Notes under the pieces: model-generated
Database searches by the model: none
The model's input: only the letters and a program-made list of their open reading frames with translations
What the model was told of the DNA's origin: nothing
In this document: piece after piece, positions 26,002 to 35,008 of the stretch
Layout of the letters: each line of letters begins with the position of its first letter
How positions within the stretch are numbered: position 1 is the first letter of the stretch
Translations under genes and position numbers: made by a program
DNA from: G965212025 sp965212025
Lineage (GTDB): Bacteria > Pseudomonadota > Gammaproteobacteria > Poriferisulfidales > Oxydemutatoraceae
Direction: 5' to 3'
Length of the DNA stretch: 64,000 nt
Assembly: GCA_965212025.1 (NCBI GenBank)
Contig: OZ243039.1
Span: 744,001-808,000 of the forward strand

Positions 26002-26918
26002 GGCTGGTTCGCGGCCTACATAACCTGAAAGCGACAGAAGCCGACTGTGTCGTGGCTTTGGGGGGCTTTGATGCCATGCACCTTGGGCATCAGGCTGTGA
26101 TCAGGCAGGCTCAGCTTCTGGCGAAGGAGCGAAAGATCGAGGAGGCGGTGGTGTTCTTTGAACCCCTGCCCAGAGAGTTTTTATACCCCGGGCAGACGCA
26201 CTCGCGAATTTACAGTTTTGCAGAGCGAGCGCGACTGCTTGAGTCATTTGGTGTCAAGAAAGCCATCTGTGTGCGTTTTGACGCAAGACTTAAAAACCTC
26301 AGCGCGCAAGCATTTGTGCGGGAAGCATTGGTCAACAAAATTCGTGCCAGGCACATCGTGGTGGGAGAAGGGTTTCGTTTTGGCAGCGTCCGTCAGGGAA
26401 CATTGGAGACGATGCGCAGCTTGGGGAAAACCTCGGGATTTTCTGTGACAGCAGTGCCGGCGGTGTCTTGCCAGGGAAGCGTGGTCAGCAGCACGCGCAT
26501 TCGCAGGGCAGTGAGCAGCGGGGATTTTTTGCTTGCTGAACAGTTGCTGGGTCGGTCTTATGCCATTTCAGCACGGGTGACGCGCGGGGATCAGCGTGGC
26601 ACCAGATTGGGCTTTCCGACTGCGAACCTGCAAACCGGGATGCGCCCATTGCGAGGTGTTTATGCGGCGTGGGTGACAGGTGCCGGGACAAAAGCGTTGC
26701 GAGGGGTGTTGAATGCCGGATGCCGACCAACCTTCAATGGGAAAGATTATGTCGTGGAAGTTCACATTGCCAACTATTCAGCCAATCTCTATGGCCGGCG
26801 ACTGGGGCTAAAAATTGTTTCCAAAATTCGTGGCGAACGACGCTTTTCTTCTGTCGAGGCGTTGCAGGCACAAATCAGCGACGATGTGCAGACCGCCACA
26901 CAACAGCTACTGCTGTGA
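25998..26918 (+). CDS. ribF: Bifunctional riboflavin kinase / FAD synthetase
   Basis: 306 residues. The N-terminal adenylyltransferase has LGGFDAMHLGHQAVI (HxGH) and the SSTRIRRAVSSGD motif. The C-terminal riboflavin kinase shows VTRGDQRGTRLGFPTANLQ and GVLNAGCRPTFNG, then VEVHIANYSANLYG. The usual N-P-T-F of the kinase is thus kept as RPTF. It makes FMN and FAD from riboflavin. It overlaps parB (ATGA) and ileS (GTGA), and ribF-ileS-lspA-ispH is a conserved gammaproteobacterial set. Confidence 0.95.
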   Translation: MRLVRGLHNLKATEADCVVALGGFDAMHLGHQAVIRQAQLLAKERKIEEAVVFFEPLPREFLYPGQTHSRIYSFAERARLLESFGVKKAICVRFDARLKNLSAQAFVREALVNKIRARHIVVGEGFRFGSVRQGTLETMRSLGKTSGFSVTAVPAVSCQGSVVSSTRIRRAVSSGDFLLAEQLLGRSYAISARVTRGDQRGTRLGFPTANLQTGMRPLRGVYAAWVTGAGTKALRGVLNAGCRPTFNGKDYVVEVHIANYSANLYGRRLGLKIVSKIRGERRFSSVEALQAQISDDVQTATQQLLL

Positions 26919-29734
26919 GTGATTACAAGGACACCCTGAACCTGCCGCGCACGGATTTTCCGATGCGTGCCAACTTGCCGCACCGCGAAAAAGAGCGATT
27001 GGCGGGTTGGCAAAAGGATCGGCTTTACGAGTCGGTGTGTCAGGCGCGGAAGGGACGGGAAAAGTTTATTTTGCACGATGGACCGCCATACGCGAACGGA
27101 GACATACACATCGGCCATGCGGTCAACAAAGTCCTGAAAGACATGGTTCTGAAGTCACGATTGCTTGAAGGCTATGACGTGCCCTTTGTTCCGGGTTGGG
27201 ATTGTCATGGTTTGCCAGTTGAGCTGGAAGTTGAGAAGCACCTGGTGCGCACTAAAAAATCAGTGAACGATACCGAGTTCAGAGAGCACTGCCGGGCACA
27301 CGCGCAACACCATATTCGGCGACAGCGAGAAGGTTTTATGCGACTGGGCATCCTGGGCGATTGGGAACACCCCTACCACAGCATGGATTTTCAGACCGAG
27401 GCAGACATTCTGCGGGCTTTGGGCAAAGTCATTGAGTTGGGCTATTTGGAAATGGGGATGCGCCCGGTCTTGTGGTGCCCAAACTGTGAATCGGCTTTGG
27501 CAGAGGCTGAAGTGGAGTATATGGACAAGGAATCTCTGGCAGTCGATGTTTTTTTTCCCGCGCTGAGTCCCGTAGCGGTCGGTGACTGCTTCGGCGTTGC
27601 GCTCCCGGAATTGCCAGCTGGTTTTGCCGTCTGGACCACCACACCGTGGACGCTGCCGGCAAACGAAGCGGTGGCGGTACACCCCGACCTGGTCTACGAA
27701 TTGCTTGAAACACCCGAACGGGTTTTGATTCTGGTACGGGAAATGGTTCCCGAGTGCCTGGAAAGATGGAACATATCTTCCGCAAATCTGCTAGGCAGCA
27801 TTTCGGGCAGTGCCTTGGCGGGTATCAAGCTCAGTCGTCCCTTCCCACCTACGCAGGGCGCGGAAGAGGTTAAAGTGATTTGCGCCAAACACGTTTCTGC
27901 AGACTCAGGAACGGGTGTGGTGCATACCGCTCCGACGCACGGTCCGGATGATTTTCTGAGTTGCCGCGAAAATGGCATTGCGTTCGGAGAAACACACGTG
28001 GATGGCAAAGGGCGGTTTGATTCCGGCAGCGCTGTTTTCCCCGGATGTTTTGTACATGACGCAGACGAAGGCATTGTCGAATGTCTGGCAAGCAGCAAGT
28101 GCCTGCTTCACTGCTCCCCGCTCCTGCACGCCTACCCGCATTGTTGGCGGCACAAGACTCCGACTCTCTATCGTGCCACTTCGCAGTGGTTTTTGAATAT
28201 GGAACACAAAGATTTGCGGAATAGGGCAATAGCTGCGTGCGAGCGCGTGCGCTGGTATCCAAAATGGGGAGAGGAGCGGATAAAGAGCATGGTCGCCAGT
28301 CGTCCGGACTGGTGTCTGTCTCGGCAGCGCAGGTGGGGGGTGCCGATCGCGGTGTTCAGACACCGTGAAACACACAGGCTCCACCCGAACAGCCTGGAAA
28401 TTTTGGAGTCAGTGGCGAAAAAAATGGAAAAAGCGGGCGTGCAGGCATGGTTTGATTTGCAAGTGGAAGACGTGCCAGGCGTAGCGGCTTCGGAATATGA
28501 AAAAGTCGATGATGTTCTGGATGTATGGTTTGATTCGGGAACGACCCACAGCTGTGTTCTGGGGAAGAGAGAGGAGTTGGCTGTTCCCGCCGACCTGTAT
28601 CTGGAAGGGTCGGATCAGCACCGTGGCTGGTTTCAGTCTTCTTTGCTCACGGCCTTGGCGGAAGGGAGTGCAGATGCCCCGTACAAAGCAGTGCTGACCC
28701 ACGGCTTTGTGGTGGACGTGAATGGGCAAAAAATGTCCAAATCACGAGGGAACGTTGTTTCTCCACACGAGGTGATGCAAAAGCTGGGAGCGGACGTTTT
28801 GCGGCTTTGGGTCTGTGCCGCTGATTACAGCAGCGAGATGGTCATCTCTGACGTCATTCTGGGTCAAATGAGTGATGCTTACCGCCGCATTCGTAACACG
28901 GCAAGGTTCCTGTTGGCCAATCTGTATGACTTTGTTCCCGGCCGACACCGCCTGGCTCCAAACCAGCTTCTGCCGCTTGATGCCTGGGCAGTTCACAGGG
29001 CGTGGGAAGTCCAGAGCGCCTTGCGAATGGCTTATGAGGATTACCGGTTTCCTCAGATTTATCAGCAGTTGCATGGGTTTTGTGCTGTGGATATGGGGTC
29101 GTTTTATCTGGACATCATTAAAGACCGCCTCTATACATCCCGGGCAGACCGTACGCCCAGACGATCCGCGCAAACTGCCATGTATCTGATCGTGCAGGCG
29201 TTGGCACGCTGGATAGCTCCTGTTCTGAGCTTTACCGCAGAAGAGTTGTACCAGGCGATTCCCGAAAGAAGGCAGGATTCTGTGTTTCATTGTGAGTGGC
29301 AAGAGGACTTGTGCCCGATTGGAGAGCAGGCGCCACTTTCGGTACAGGACTGGAGACGGCTGATCCGCCTGCGCGAGATGGTCACGGAGAAGCTGGAGAT
29401 TTTGCGCAAGGCCGGGGATATTGGCTCTTCCCTGGAGGCAGAAGTGACGCTTTTTTGCGGCCAGGATGACCGACGACTGCTGGCCACTTTTGGCGACGAG
29501 CTGCGGTTTGTTTTACTGACCTCGGGAGTGGAGGTTGTTGCTGCCAGCGAGCGACCTGCTGATGCGTTGTCCTGCGACGAAAACCTCTGGATGCTTATGC
29601 GTCCCTCCCCGTACGAAAAATGCGCGCGGTGCTGGAATCGTTGTCGCGATGTCGGCGCCAATGATGCGCATCCGGGAATTTGTGCGCGGTGCGTGGAGAA
29701 CCTTGGGGAGGGAGAGGTGCGCAAATATGCTTAA
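26915..29734 (+). CDS. ileS: Isoleucyl-tRNA synthetase
   Basis: 939 residues from GTG 26915, overlapping the ribF stop; the open frame extends upstream into ribF but this start matches the family N-terminus (YKDTLNLPRTDFPMRANLP). The HIGH motif is GDIHIGHAVNK and the KMSKS motif is GQKMSKSRGN. The editing domain has VWTTTPWTLPAN. The C-terminal zinc finger is CARCWNR and CARCVENL, as in the bacterial type. It charges tRNA-Ile. The stop overlaps lspA. Confidence 0.97.
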   Translation: MSDYKDTLNLPRTDFPMRANLPHREKERLAGWQKDRLYESVCQARKGREKFILHDGPPYANGDIHIGHAVNKVLKDMVLKSRLLEGYDVPFVPGWDCHGLPVELEVEKHLVRTKKSVNDTEFREHCRAHAQHHIRRQREGFMRLGILGDWEHPYHSMDFQTEADILRALGKVIELGYLEMGMRPVLWCPNCESALAEAEVEYMDKESLAVDVFFPALSPVAVGDCFGVALPELPAGFAVWTTTPWTLPANEAVAVHPDLVYELLETPERVLILVREMVPECLERWNISSANLLGSISGSALAGIKLSRPFPPTQGAEEVKVICAKHVSADSGTGVVHTAPTHGPDDFLSCRENGIAFGETHVDGKGRFDSGSAVFPGCFVHDADEGIVECLASSKCLLHCSPLLHAYPHCWRHKTPTLYRATSQWFLNMEHKDLRNRAIAACERVRWYPKWGEERIKSMVASRPDWCLSRQRRWGVPIAVFRHRETHRLHPNSLEILESVAKKMEKAGVQAWFDLQVEDVPGVAASEYEKVDDVLDVWFDSGTTHSCVLGKREELAVPADLYLEGSDQHRGWFQSSLLTALAEGSADAPYKAVLTHGFVVDVNGQKMSKSRGNVVSPHEVMQKLGADVLRLWVCAADYSSEMVISDVILGQMSDAYRRIRNTARFLLANLYDFVPGRHRLAPNQLLPLDAWAVHRAWEVQSALRMAYEDYRFPQIYQQLHGFCAVDMGSFYLDIIKDRLYTSRADRTPRRSAQTAMYLIVQALARWIAPVLSFTAEELYQAIPERRQDSVFHCEWQEDLCPIGEQAPLSVQDWRRLIRLREMVTEKLEILRKAGDIGSSLEAEVTLFCGQDDRRLLATFGDELRFVLLTSGVEVVAASERPADALSCDENLWMLMRPSPYEKCARCWNRCRDVGANDAHPGICARCVENLGEGEVRKYA

Positions 29735-30212
29735 ACGGATGCCGGTCATTGTGGTGGTCGTAGGGATAATATTGTGCGATCAGGTGAGCAAGATTTTTGC
29801 CAACTGCAACTTGGTTCTGCACGAACCGCAGAGCATTGCTGAATACCTGAACCTGACCTTGGTGTACAACCGTGGTGCGGCTTTCGGGTTTTTAAGTGAG
29901 GCAGGGAGTTGGAACCGCTGGCTTTTTGTCGTTTTGACCATCTGCATTGTCCTGTTTCTGATGCATTTGCTCAAAGACATGGAGTCCGAGCGTAAATCAG
30001 TGACCTTTGCCATCGCCTTTATTATCGGCGGGGCACTTGGTAATCTGATAGACCGAATATGGCGGGGGCACGTGATCGATTTTGTTGACATCCATTATTC
30101 TGGCTACCACTGGCCTGCGTTTAACGTGGCAGACAGTGCAATTACGGCAGGAGCACTGGGATTGCTTCTTTTTGCTTTTCGGGGTTCAAAAAATGAAAGT
30201 TCTTCTCGCTAA
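29727..30212 (+). CDS. lspA: Lipoprotein signal peptidase
   Basis: 161 residues from ATG 29727, which overlaps the ileS stop. Four transmembrane helices are visible. The catalytic aspartates lie in NLIDRIWRGHVIDFVD and WPAFNVADSAITAGA, and VYNRGAAFGFL is the conserved periplasmic motif. It cleaves prolipoprotein signal peptides after lipidation; SctJ and the 31316 lipoprotein would be substrates. The gene fkpB, often found between lspA and ispH, is absent; lspA overlaps ispH by 20 bases. Confidence 0.95.
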   Translation: MLKRMPVIVVVVGIILCDQVSKIFANCNLVLHEPQSIAEYLNLTLVYNRGAAFGFLSEAGSWNRWLFVVLTICIVLFLMHLLKDMESERKSVTFAIAFIIGGALGNLIDRIWRGHVIDFVDIHYSGYHWPAFNVADSAITAGALGLLLFAFRGSKNESSSR

Positions 30213-31182
30213 CCCCAGAGGCTTCTGTGCCGGCGTGGATCGCGCCATCGAAATTGTTGAAAGAGCGCTTGATTACCTGGGGTCACCCGTTTACGTGCGC
30301 CACGAAGTCGTTCATAACCGCCTGGTAGTCGATCGCTTGCGCAAGAGAGGTGCAGTTTTTGTTAACGAACTGTCGGAAGTTCCTGCGCGCGCCCAAGTGA
30401 TATTCAGCGCACATGGGGTTGCCAGATCTGTCGTGGAGGAGGCGCGTGAACGCCAGCTGAAAGTGCTGGATGCCACTTGCCCTTTGGTCACCCGGGTTCA
30501 TTTGGAAGTGTTCAGATATTGTCAAAAAGGTCTGGATGTGATTTTAATCGGGCATCGTGGACACCCGGAGGTAGAAGGGACTATGGGTCAGTACGACACC
30601 TCGCAAGGAGGCAAAATCTATCTCGTGGAAACGGCTGAAGATGTTGCGGCATTGGTGGTGGAGTGCCCGAATAAATTGGCTTATGTCACCCAAACCACGC
30701 TTTCAGTGGATGACACCGCCAGGATTATCAGGGCACTGAAAGGGAAATTTCCCGGCATCTCCGGCCCGCGCAGGGACGACATCTGCTATGCCACACAGAA
30801 CCGTCAGGATGCGGTGAAACGCCTGGCAAAATGCTGCGACCGCATATTGATCGTAGGCTCAAAAAACAGCTCGAACTCTAACCGGCTGTGTGAGATTGCG
30901 CTGAAAAACAAAGTGCCGGCACGTTTGATTGACGATGCCGCAATGATTGACGAAGAATGGCTCGCAGGAAGCGAAGTACTCGGTATTTCTGCCGGGGCTT
31001 CAGCCCCCGAGGCACTGGTTCGCGATATCGTGCAGACCTTATACCGTTACGGAGCCAAGGAAGTGCAAGAAGCTGACGGTGTTAAAGAAAGCGTGATTTT
31101 TCCGATTCCGTCTGCCTTGCGCCCGCCCTACAAAGAAGCGACCACAGCGTGTGGGGTAAAGCCCGCCCAAGGGGCGAAATAA
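30193..31182 (+). CDS. ispH: 4-hydroxy-3-methylbut-2-enyl diphosphate reductase
   Basis: 329 residues from ATG 30193. Fe-S cysteines occur in NPRGFCAGVDRAI, LDATCPLVTRVH and the region around DDICYATQNR. Other motifs are VYVRHEVVHNRLVV, IFSAHGVA and the closing GASAPE. It makes IPP and DMAPP in the methylerythritol phosphate pathway. The last 25 or so residues (after PIPSALRP) extend slightly past the typical end. It closes the ribF-ileS-lspA-ispH set and faces the convergent lipoprotein gene. Confidence 0.96.
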   Translation: MKVLLANPRGFCAGVDRAIEIVERALDYLGSPVYVRHEVVHNRLVVDRLRKRGAVFVNELSEVPARAQVIFSAHGVARSVVEEARERQLKVLDATCPLVTRVHLEVFRYCQKGLDVILIGHRGHPEVEGTMGQYDTSQGGKIYLVETAEDVAALVVECPNKLAYVTQTTLSVDDTARIIRALKGKFPGISGPRRDDICYATQNRQDAVKRLAKCCDRILIVGSKNSSNSNRLCEIALKNKVPARLIDDAAMIDEEWLAGSEVLGISAGASAPEALVRDIVQTLYRYGAKEVQEADGVKESVIFPIPSALRPPYKEATTACGVKPAQGAK

Positions 31183-31272
31183 CGGCTCCCTCACTTCCTG
31201 GCGAGGCAATTCCAGAGGTTAAGATACGCAAACCACCCTGAAAGACAATGGCGAAACGGATTCATCAAGCCT

Positions 31273-31286
31273 GAGGGGTACCCCTC
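31273..31286. terminator. Perfect palindrome between convergent genes
   Basis: GAGGGGTACCCCTC is a 14-bp perfect palindrome in the 133-base gap between ispH (+) and the convergent lipoprotein gene (-). It could form a short hairpin and act as a shared terminator, although no T-run follows on either strand. Confidence 0.3.
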
Positions 31287-31315
31287 CAAGGTTGGATTGG
31301 GGTTGGATTGGTCTC

Positions 31316-32173
31316 TCAGTAAGGGGTTTTCGGCTCCTCGTTGCTTCCATCATCATCTTCCGGGTGCATGTCGTCCATGTCGCTGCTTCCTTCATCTCCT
31401 TCCGGGCGCATGTCGTCCATGTCGCTGCTTCCTTCATCTCCTTCCGGGCGCATGTCGTCCATGTCGCTGCTTCCTTCATCTCCTTCCGGGCGCATGTCGT
31501 CCATGTCGCCGTTTCCTTCATCTCCTTCCGGGCGCATGTCGTCCATGTCGCCGTTTCCATCATCATCTTCCGGGCGCATGTCGTCCATGTCGCCGTTTCC
31601 ATCATCATCTTCCGGAGCAAACACGAGCCCAAGGTTGTCCAGCCCTCCTCTGTAGACGCTTTTTATGGCTCCAAGAGAGGTCTCATCTCTTTTTTCCTGA
31701 TCCATGTCCTCGTTTCCGGCGCTGTTAAAGCGACTGGACCAGACAACCAGGCTGTGTCCTGCGTCTTTGCCAGCTCCCACACGCACCTCGGACACATAGT
31801 CCATTACTGGCAGGACTTTCGGGTCAACTGCCAGGATCCGGTATTCATAAGATCTAGCCTGTCCGTCATATCCCAAAAGTTCTTCGCTAATCGTTATGTC
31901 ATCCCCCAGGTAGAGAGTCCGTTTTGCACCCGGGGTATTCCCTCCCTCATGATCAGATTTCACAATAGCGGGGTGCCATGCCTGCATGTTGCCGAAGTCC
32001 CCGAGAATAGCCCAGACCCCTTCAGGTGGTGCCGCAACTTCAACGCTTTCAGAAACCATAAGAAGTTCTTTCGGCTGTTTTTCGCCTTTGTCGCGTTCAC
32101 ACCCTTGAACGAGTACGAGCGACAACAGGGAGAACGTTAAAAGTGTCAACCATTTCGGATTTTTGGAATTCAT
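31316..32173 (-). CDS. Lipoprotein with SRPBCC/START-like domain and Asp-rich repeat tail
   Basis: 285 residues. The N-terminal signal ends in a lipobox (LVLVQGC), so it should be lipidated. Residues about 40-180 look like an SRPBCC polyketide-cyclase-like domain (VEVAAPPEGVWAILGDFGNMQAWHP, then YLGDDITISEELLGYD, and LVVWSSRF). From about residue 187 the chain is six 14-residue units of the type PE-G/D-DEG-x-x-DMDDMR and a partial seventh. The tail is strongly acidic, with DxDGNGD spacing that recalls calcium-binding loops. The function is unknown; the tail could bind cations. Confidence 0.75.
   Translation of the reverse strand: MNSKNPKWLTLLTFSLLSLVLVQGCERDKGEKQPKELLMVSESVEVAAPPEGVWAILGDFGNMQAWHPAIVKSDHEGGNTPGAKRTLYLGDDITISEELLGYDGQARSYEYRILAVDPKVLPVMDYVSEVRVGAGKDAGHSLVVWSSRFNSAGNEDMDQEKRDETSLGAIKSVYRGGLDNLGLVFAPEDDDGNGDMDDMRPEDDDGNGDMDDMRPEGDEGNGDMDDMRPEGDEGSSDMDDMRPEGDEGSSDMDDMRPEGDEGSSDMDDMHPEDDDGSNEEPKTPY
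31361..31615 (-). repeat. 42-bp coding minisatellite (six full units)
   Basis: The acidic tail is encoded by six near-identical 42-bp units plus a partial one. Two versions alternate in blocks: units with GSS/GDE (centre) and units with GNG/DDD (toward the SRPBCC domain). Blocks of identical neighbours point to recent slippage or unequal crossing-over. 42 is a multiple of 3, so unit number can change without breaking the frame. Confidence 0.92.
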
Positions 32174-32347
32174 GTTACCTCCGGGAAAAGCATTGAAGCC
32201 AACGGTGCTTCAGGCGTACCCACTGCGGGGGATTCTATTGGCGGCGTGGTGATTCGTCAACACCATGAAGGAAAGTGCCGGATGCTCACTTCTGGCTTCT
32301 GGTGCCCGCGTACAAGCTGCCGGCGTTCAAGGAAAGGAACTCGTGGC

Positions 32348-32370
32348 ACAGCCTCGTATATTGAGGCTGT
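32348..32370. other. Small hairpin downstream of GLUG1
   Basis: ACAGCCTC and GAGGCTGT form a perfect 8-bp inverted repeat with a 7-base loop in the 290-base gap between GLUG1 and the lipoprotein. It lies about 100 bases past the GLUG1 stop and has no T-run. It may be part of a terminator or mean nothing; no gene was seen in the gap. Confidence 0.3.
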
Positions 32371-32463
32371 ACAGCCAGAAGCTGTGGCCGTATAGCGCTT
32401 TGAGTTTTTTGTTGCAGGTGAGCCAGGCTTGAGGGACAGGGCAACACCCGGCAAGCTTCTTGC

Positions 32464-34482
32464 CTAACGAACCGCGCCGCCCAAGAGAACCCGCATTCGT
32501 AGCGACGCCGATTCTGGAGTCACAGGATCAGGCTGCATTGTGGCACTGCCTTGTTGAAAATTCAGGAGCATCTCGTTGCCGGTCACCTCATTGTTATAGC
32601 CTTGAAGCTCAAAATCAAGTTTAAATTTGCCGGTTCGCTCGGGGGAGTCAGAGTGCCTTCTATTCCCAAAGACAGTGTTGCTGGAGCCTGCATCAATGAT
32701 ATGGCCTGGAAGCTCAAAACCAAGTCTAAATTCACCGGTCAGACTGGAGCCAATGGTTCCCGCTATTCCTAAAGACAGCATCAGGTTAGCCACACCGGTG
32801 CTACCGGCAGGAACGCTGACTGTGTTGGTTCTGTCGTCGTTGATGAACAGATAAACGCAATTGACGAAAGTATTGACACTGCACACCGGAATCGTACCGG
32901 AAGTTAATGTGACCCTCAGAACGCCAGCTCTATCAAGGGCAGGATCCAGCGTGGCGCTCGCGGTTACCGGTGCAGGCTCTGAGCCAAAAGCAAATCCCAG
33001 TGTGCTTCCTGAAACCTCTACAGTGATCTGAACCGTAGAAGCCTCGGGAAGTCCAACAAGTTGGGGCAATTGTTGGGCATTCCCGAAGTCCCAAATATTC
33101 GAATCCCAGTTTTTAAAAGGAACGATGCCATCGCAGACGGTACCAGGAGTGGTTGGACATTCCAGTTGGTCAAGCTTAACCGTGGTGACACCATCTTGTT
33201 CCTGTGTGCCAACGTAATAGTTTCTGGTTGATGTGAGTTTTCCGGAATCAATTATGCGGTAAATGAACTTGTGTTCAGTGCTCCCTGCTGCAAAACTGTT
33301 TTGCACACTCCCCGTCCCGAGCGTATATCCTAATAAACTTCCAAACCTGGCACCATCTAATATGATGTCCCCTGTTGCGTAACTGTTCCTGACCAACCAG
33401 ATTTCCTGTAGCTCGCCAATCAGCCCACCTGCCCTTACTAAATTTACGCTGCCACTAGGTGCATTGACATCTCCCGTTGAGTAGGAGTTCAGCACTGTTG
33501 AATTTCTGTTGGCACCCTCACTACGTTGCAGACCCAGGGTACCAATCAAGCCACCTGCATTCCGTGAAGCGGTCACTGTCCCGCTCGCATGGCTTTCGCT
33601 GATTACGGCACTTATTGCTCGACCGATCAGTCCTCCAGCTGTATCTGCCCCAGCGTTGATCTGTCCGGTTGCGGTGCTGTTTTGCACGTTCGATCCTGTA
33701 GCAAAGCCAATCAATCCTCCGACAACTCTCTCTGTCAGATCAACACGCCTTTGCCCTTGCCCGGATACCACCAAATCACCAGTCGCTGAGCAACGGCTAA
33801 CCGTCGCCGTGGAAAGCTGACCGACCAGTCCCCCCAAGTACTCTTCTGCGTCTGCTGCTGCGGTCGGTGATGTTGGCCGTACGATCACATCGCTTTCACA
33901 GACACTCAATATGGCATTGCTGAATGCTCCCACGAGTCCGCCGACTTGGTGACGTCCCGCTACAGTTCCCGTTACGGAGACACCTTCCATGTCCCCCAGG
34001 CTTTCCCCCACAAGGCCACCGACCTGATCTATGCCCGTAACATCCACGTCTACCAGGTTAAGGTTTTGAATTTTTCCACCGGCAGACAGTTTGCCAAACA
34101 GCCCAACTCTTGATGATGAGGGGAGACTGATGGTCAAATTGCGGATGGTCATGCCGTTCCCGTCGAAGGTTCCGGAGAAGCCCTCAGTGCCTCCAATCGG
34201 AACAAATACCGTGCCAGTGGCATTGATGCTGTCGCACAGCACATAATTGACCGTCGAACCCGGAGTGATTGCCTGCAATTGGCTGATCTGTGTGGTTGCG
34301 TAAGGAACGTCAACCCCGTCCCCTGAGGAGGGGTTGACACACGATTGTTGTGCATATGCAGAGCCTGCAATTGCCAACATCGCAAAAACGAGCACACCGT
34401 AACGGCACATTGACATCACCAAGGAATGGAAGGGTTCGTGGCGTATAACCCTGTATTGCAACTTGGCGGCCGCATTCTTCAT
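32464..34482 (-). CDS. GLUG-repeat secreted protein, copy 1 (short)
   Basis: 672 residues. The signal peptide has a long N-region and ends AGSAYA-Q near residue 45; Met 23 could be the true start. One module of eight GLUG-like motifs follows (VGGLVGESL, LGGLVGQLS, AGGLIGRAI and so on), each ending a strand-turn-strand unit expected to form a right-handed beta-helix. From about residue 482 comes a C-terminal domain (STVQITVEVSG) ending LRMRVLLGGAVR, shared with the two neighbouring copies. It lacks the second GLUG module found in copies 2 and 3. GLUG proteins are usually surface or secreted adhesin-like; the secretion route is not visible. Confidence 0.75.
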   Translation of the reverse strand: MKNAAAKLQYRVIRHEPFHSLVMSMCRYGVLVFAMLAIAGSAYAQQSCVNPSSGDGVDVPYATTQISQLQAITPGSTVNYVLCDSINATGTVFVPIGGTEGFSGTFDGNGMTIRNLTISLPSSSRVGLFGKLSAGGKIQNLNLVDVDVTGIDQVGGLVGESLGDMEGVSVTGTVAGRHQVGGLVGAFSNAILSVCESDVIVRPTSPTAAADAEEYLGGLVGQLSTATVSRCSATGDLVVSGQGQRRVDLTERVVGGLIGFATGSNVQNSTATGQINAGADTAGGLIGRAISAVISESHASGTVTASRNAGGLIGTLGLQRSEGANRNSTVLNSYSTGDVNAPSGSVNLVRAGGLIGELQEIWLVRNSYATGDIILDGARFGSLLGYTLGTGSVQNSFAAGSTEHKFIYRIIDSGKLTSTRNYYVGTQEQDGVTTVKLDQLECPTTPGTVCDGIVPFKNWDSNIWDFGNAQQLPQLVGLPEASTVQITVEVSGSTLGFAFGSEPAPVTASATLDPALDRAGVLRVTLTSGTIPVCSVNTFVNCVYLFINDDRTNTVSVPAGSTGVANLMLSLGIAGTIGSSLTGEFRLGFELPGHIIDAGSSNTVFGNRRHSDSPERTGKFKLDFELQGYNNEVTGNEMLLNFQQGSATMQPDPVTPESASLRMRVLLGGAVR

Positions 34483-34643
34483 GAAAATGAAGCTTGAGAC
34501 GCCTTCGCCCCTTTGAAATGCTCCCCAAACACAGATTTCAGCATTGGGCGGGAGTCTGACTTCGGGAATTTCTCTTTAGACCGAGCCTGAAGGTGGCACG
34601 CCTGCAAAGAGCTATCAAGTCCTGAAATGATTTGTTCCGACAC
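34479..34643 (-). CDS. Conserved small ORF overlapping the GLUG1 start (copy 1)
   Basis: 54 codons from GTG 34643 (or 64 from ATG 34673) end in a TGA that overlaps the GLUG1 ATG as ATGA. The product begins MSEQIISGLD and ends KASQASFS; it is basic and soluble, with no recognised domain. The same frame, without insertions or stops, precedes GLUG2 and GLUG3. It may be a leader peptide or an independent small protein, or a chance frame preserved by recent duplication. Confidence 0.35.
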   Translation of the reverse strand: MSEQIISGLDSSLQACHLQARSKEKFPKSDSRPMLKSVFGEHFKGAKASQASFS

Positions 34644-34699
34644 CGCAGTTAACCCTTCCACTACAAAGGGCAAATATTAAAGACACACGAGAGTCGTTA

Positions 34700-34728
34700 A
34701 TTGTACGGGTTTCAAGGGAGTTTGTCCA
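34700..34728 (-). promoter_or_regulatory. Candidate promoter of GLUG1
   Basis: On the minus strand, TGGACA (34728-34723), a 17-base spacer and TACAAT (34705-34700) fit sigma-70 with one mismatch in each box. The same arrangement occurs before GLUG3 and, decayed, before GLUG2. It would leave a leader of about 210 bases. Confidence 0.55.
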
Positions 34729-34755
34729 TAAATGCAGGCGGATGTTGAAGCTCAT

Positions 34756-34890
34756 GGATACTTCGCCTTTTTTTGGCACACATTTGGGGCGAATTGTCGC
34801 GTAATACCCGTTGTCCGGAAGACACAGGAGTTTAATTAACGTCGGTTTTTCGTGTTTATGACACGGTATCGTGATGCCCTGCTTCTGGCT
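34756..34890 (-). pseudogene. gshA: gshA internal fragment, first copy
   Basis: A frame on the minus strand encodes a piece matching an internal segment of intact gshA: CHKHEKP against CHKYEKI, then YYATIRPKCVPKKGEVS against YYATIRPKCVPKKGEMS. The fragment is joined on one side to the GLUG2 downstream flank and on the other to the GLUG1 upstream region. The rest of gshA and the whole pyrF copy were thus deleted in this unit. It cannot make an enzyme. Confidence 0.85.
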
Positions 34891-35008
34891 GGATATGGCT
34901 GGAAACTGCGACCGGTCAACACTTTGAAATTTTTTGTGGTTTTTGTGGGCGGGCTTGGCTTGTGGCAGTGAGGGAGGGGGGCGTGGCAGTGCCGTACAAG
35001 TCTCTCGC

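Noticed and set aside
26789..29302. Long minus-strand frames across ileS
   Set aside because: Antisense to a clear IleS with overlapping neighbours on the plus strand; compositional shadows.
31292..32140. Plus-strand frames across the minisatellite
   Set aside because: A repeat of 42 bases keeps several frames open; the minus-strand frame has a lipobox and a recognisable domain, so the others are artefacts.
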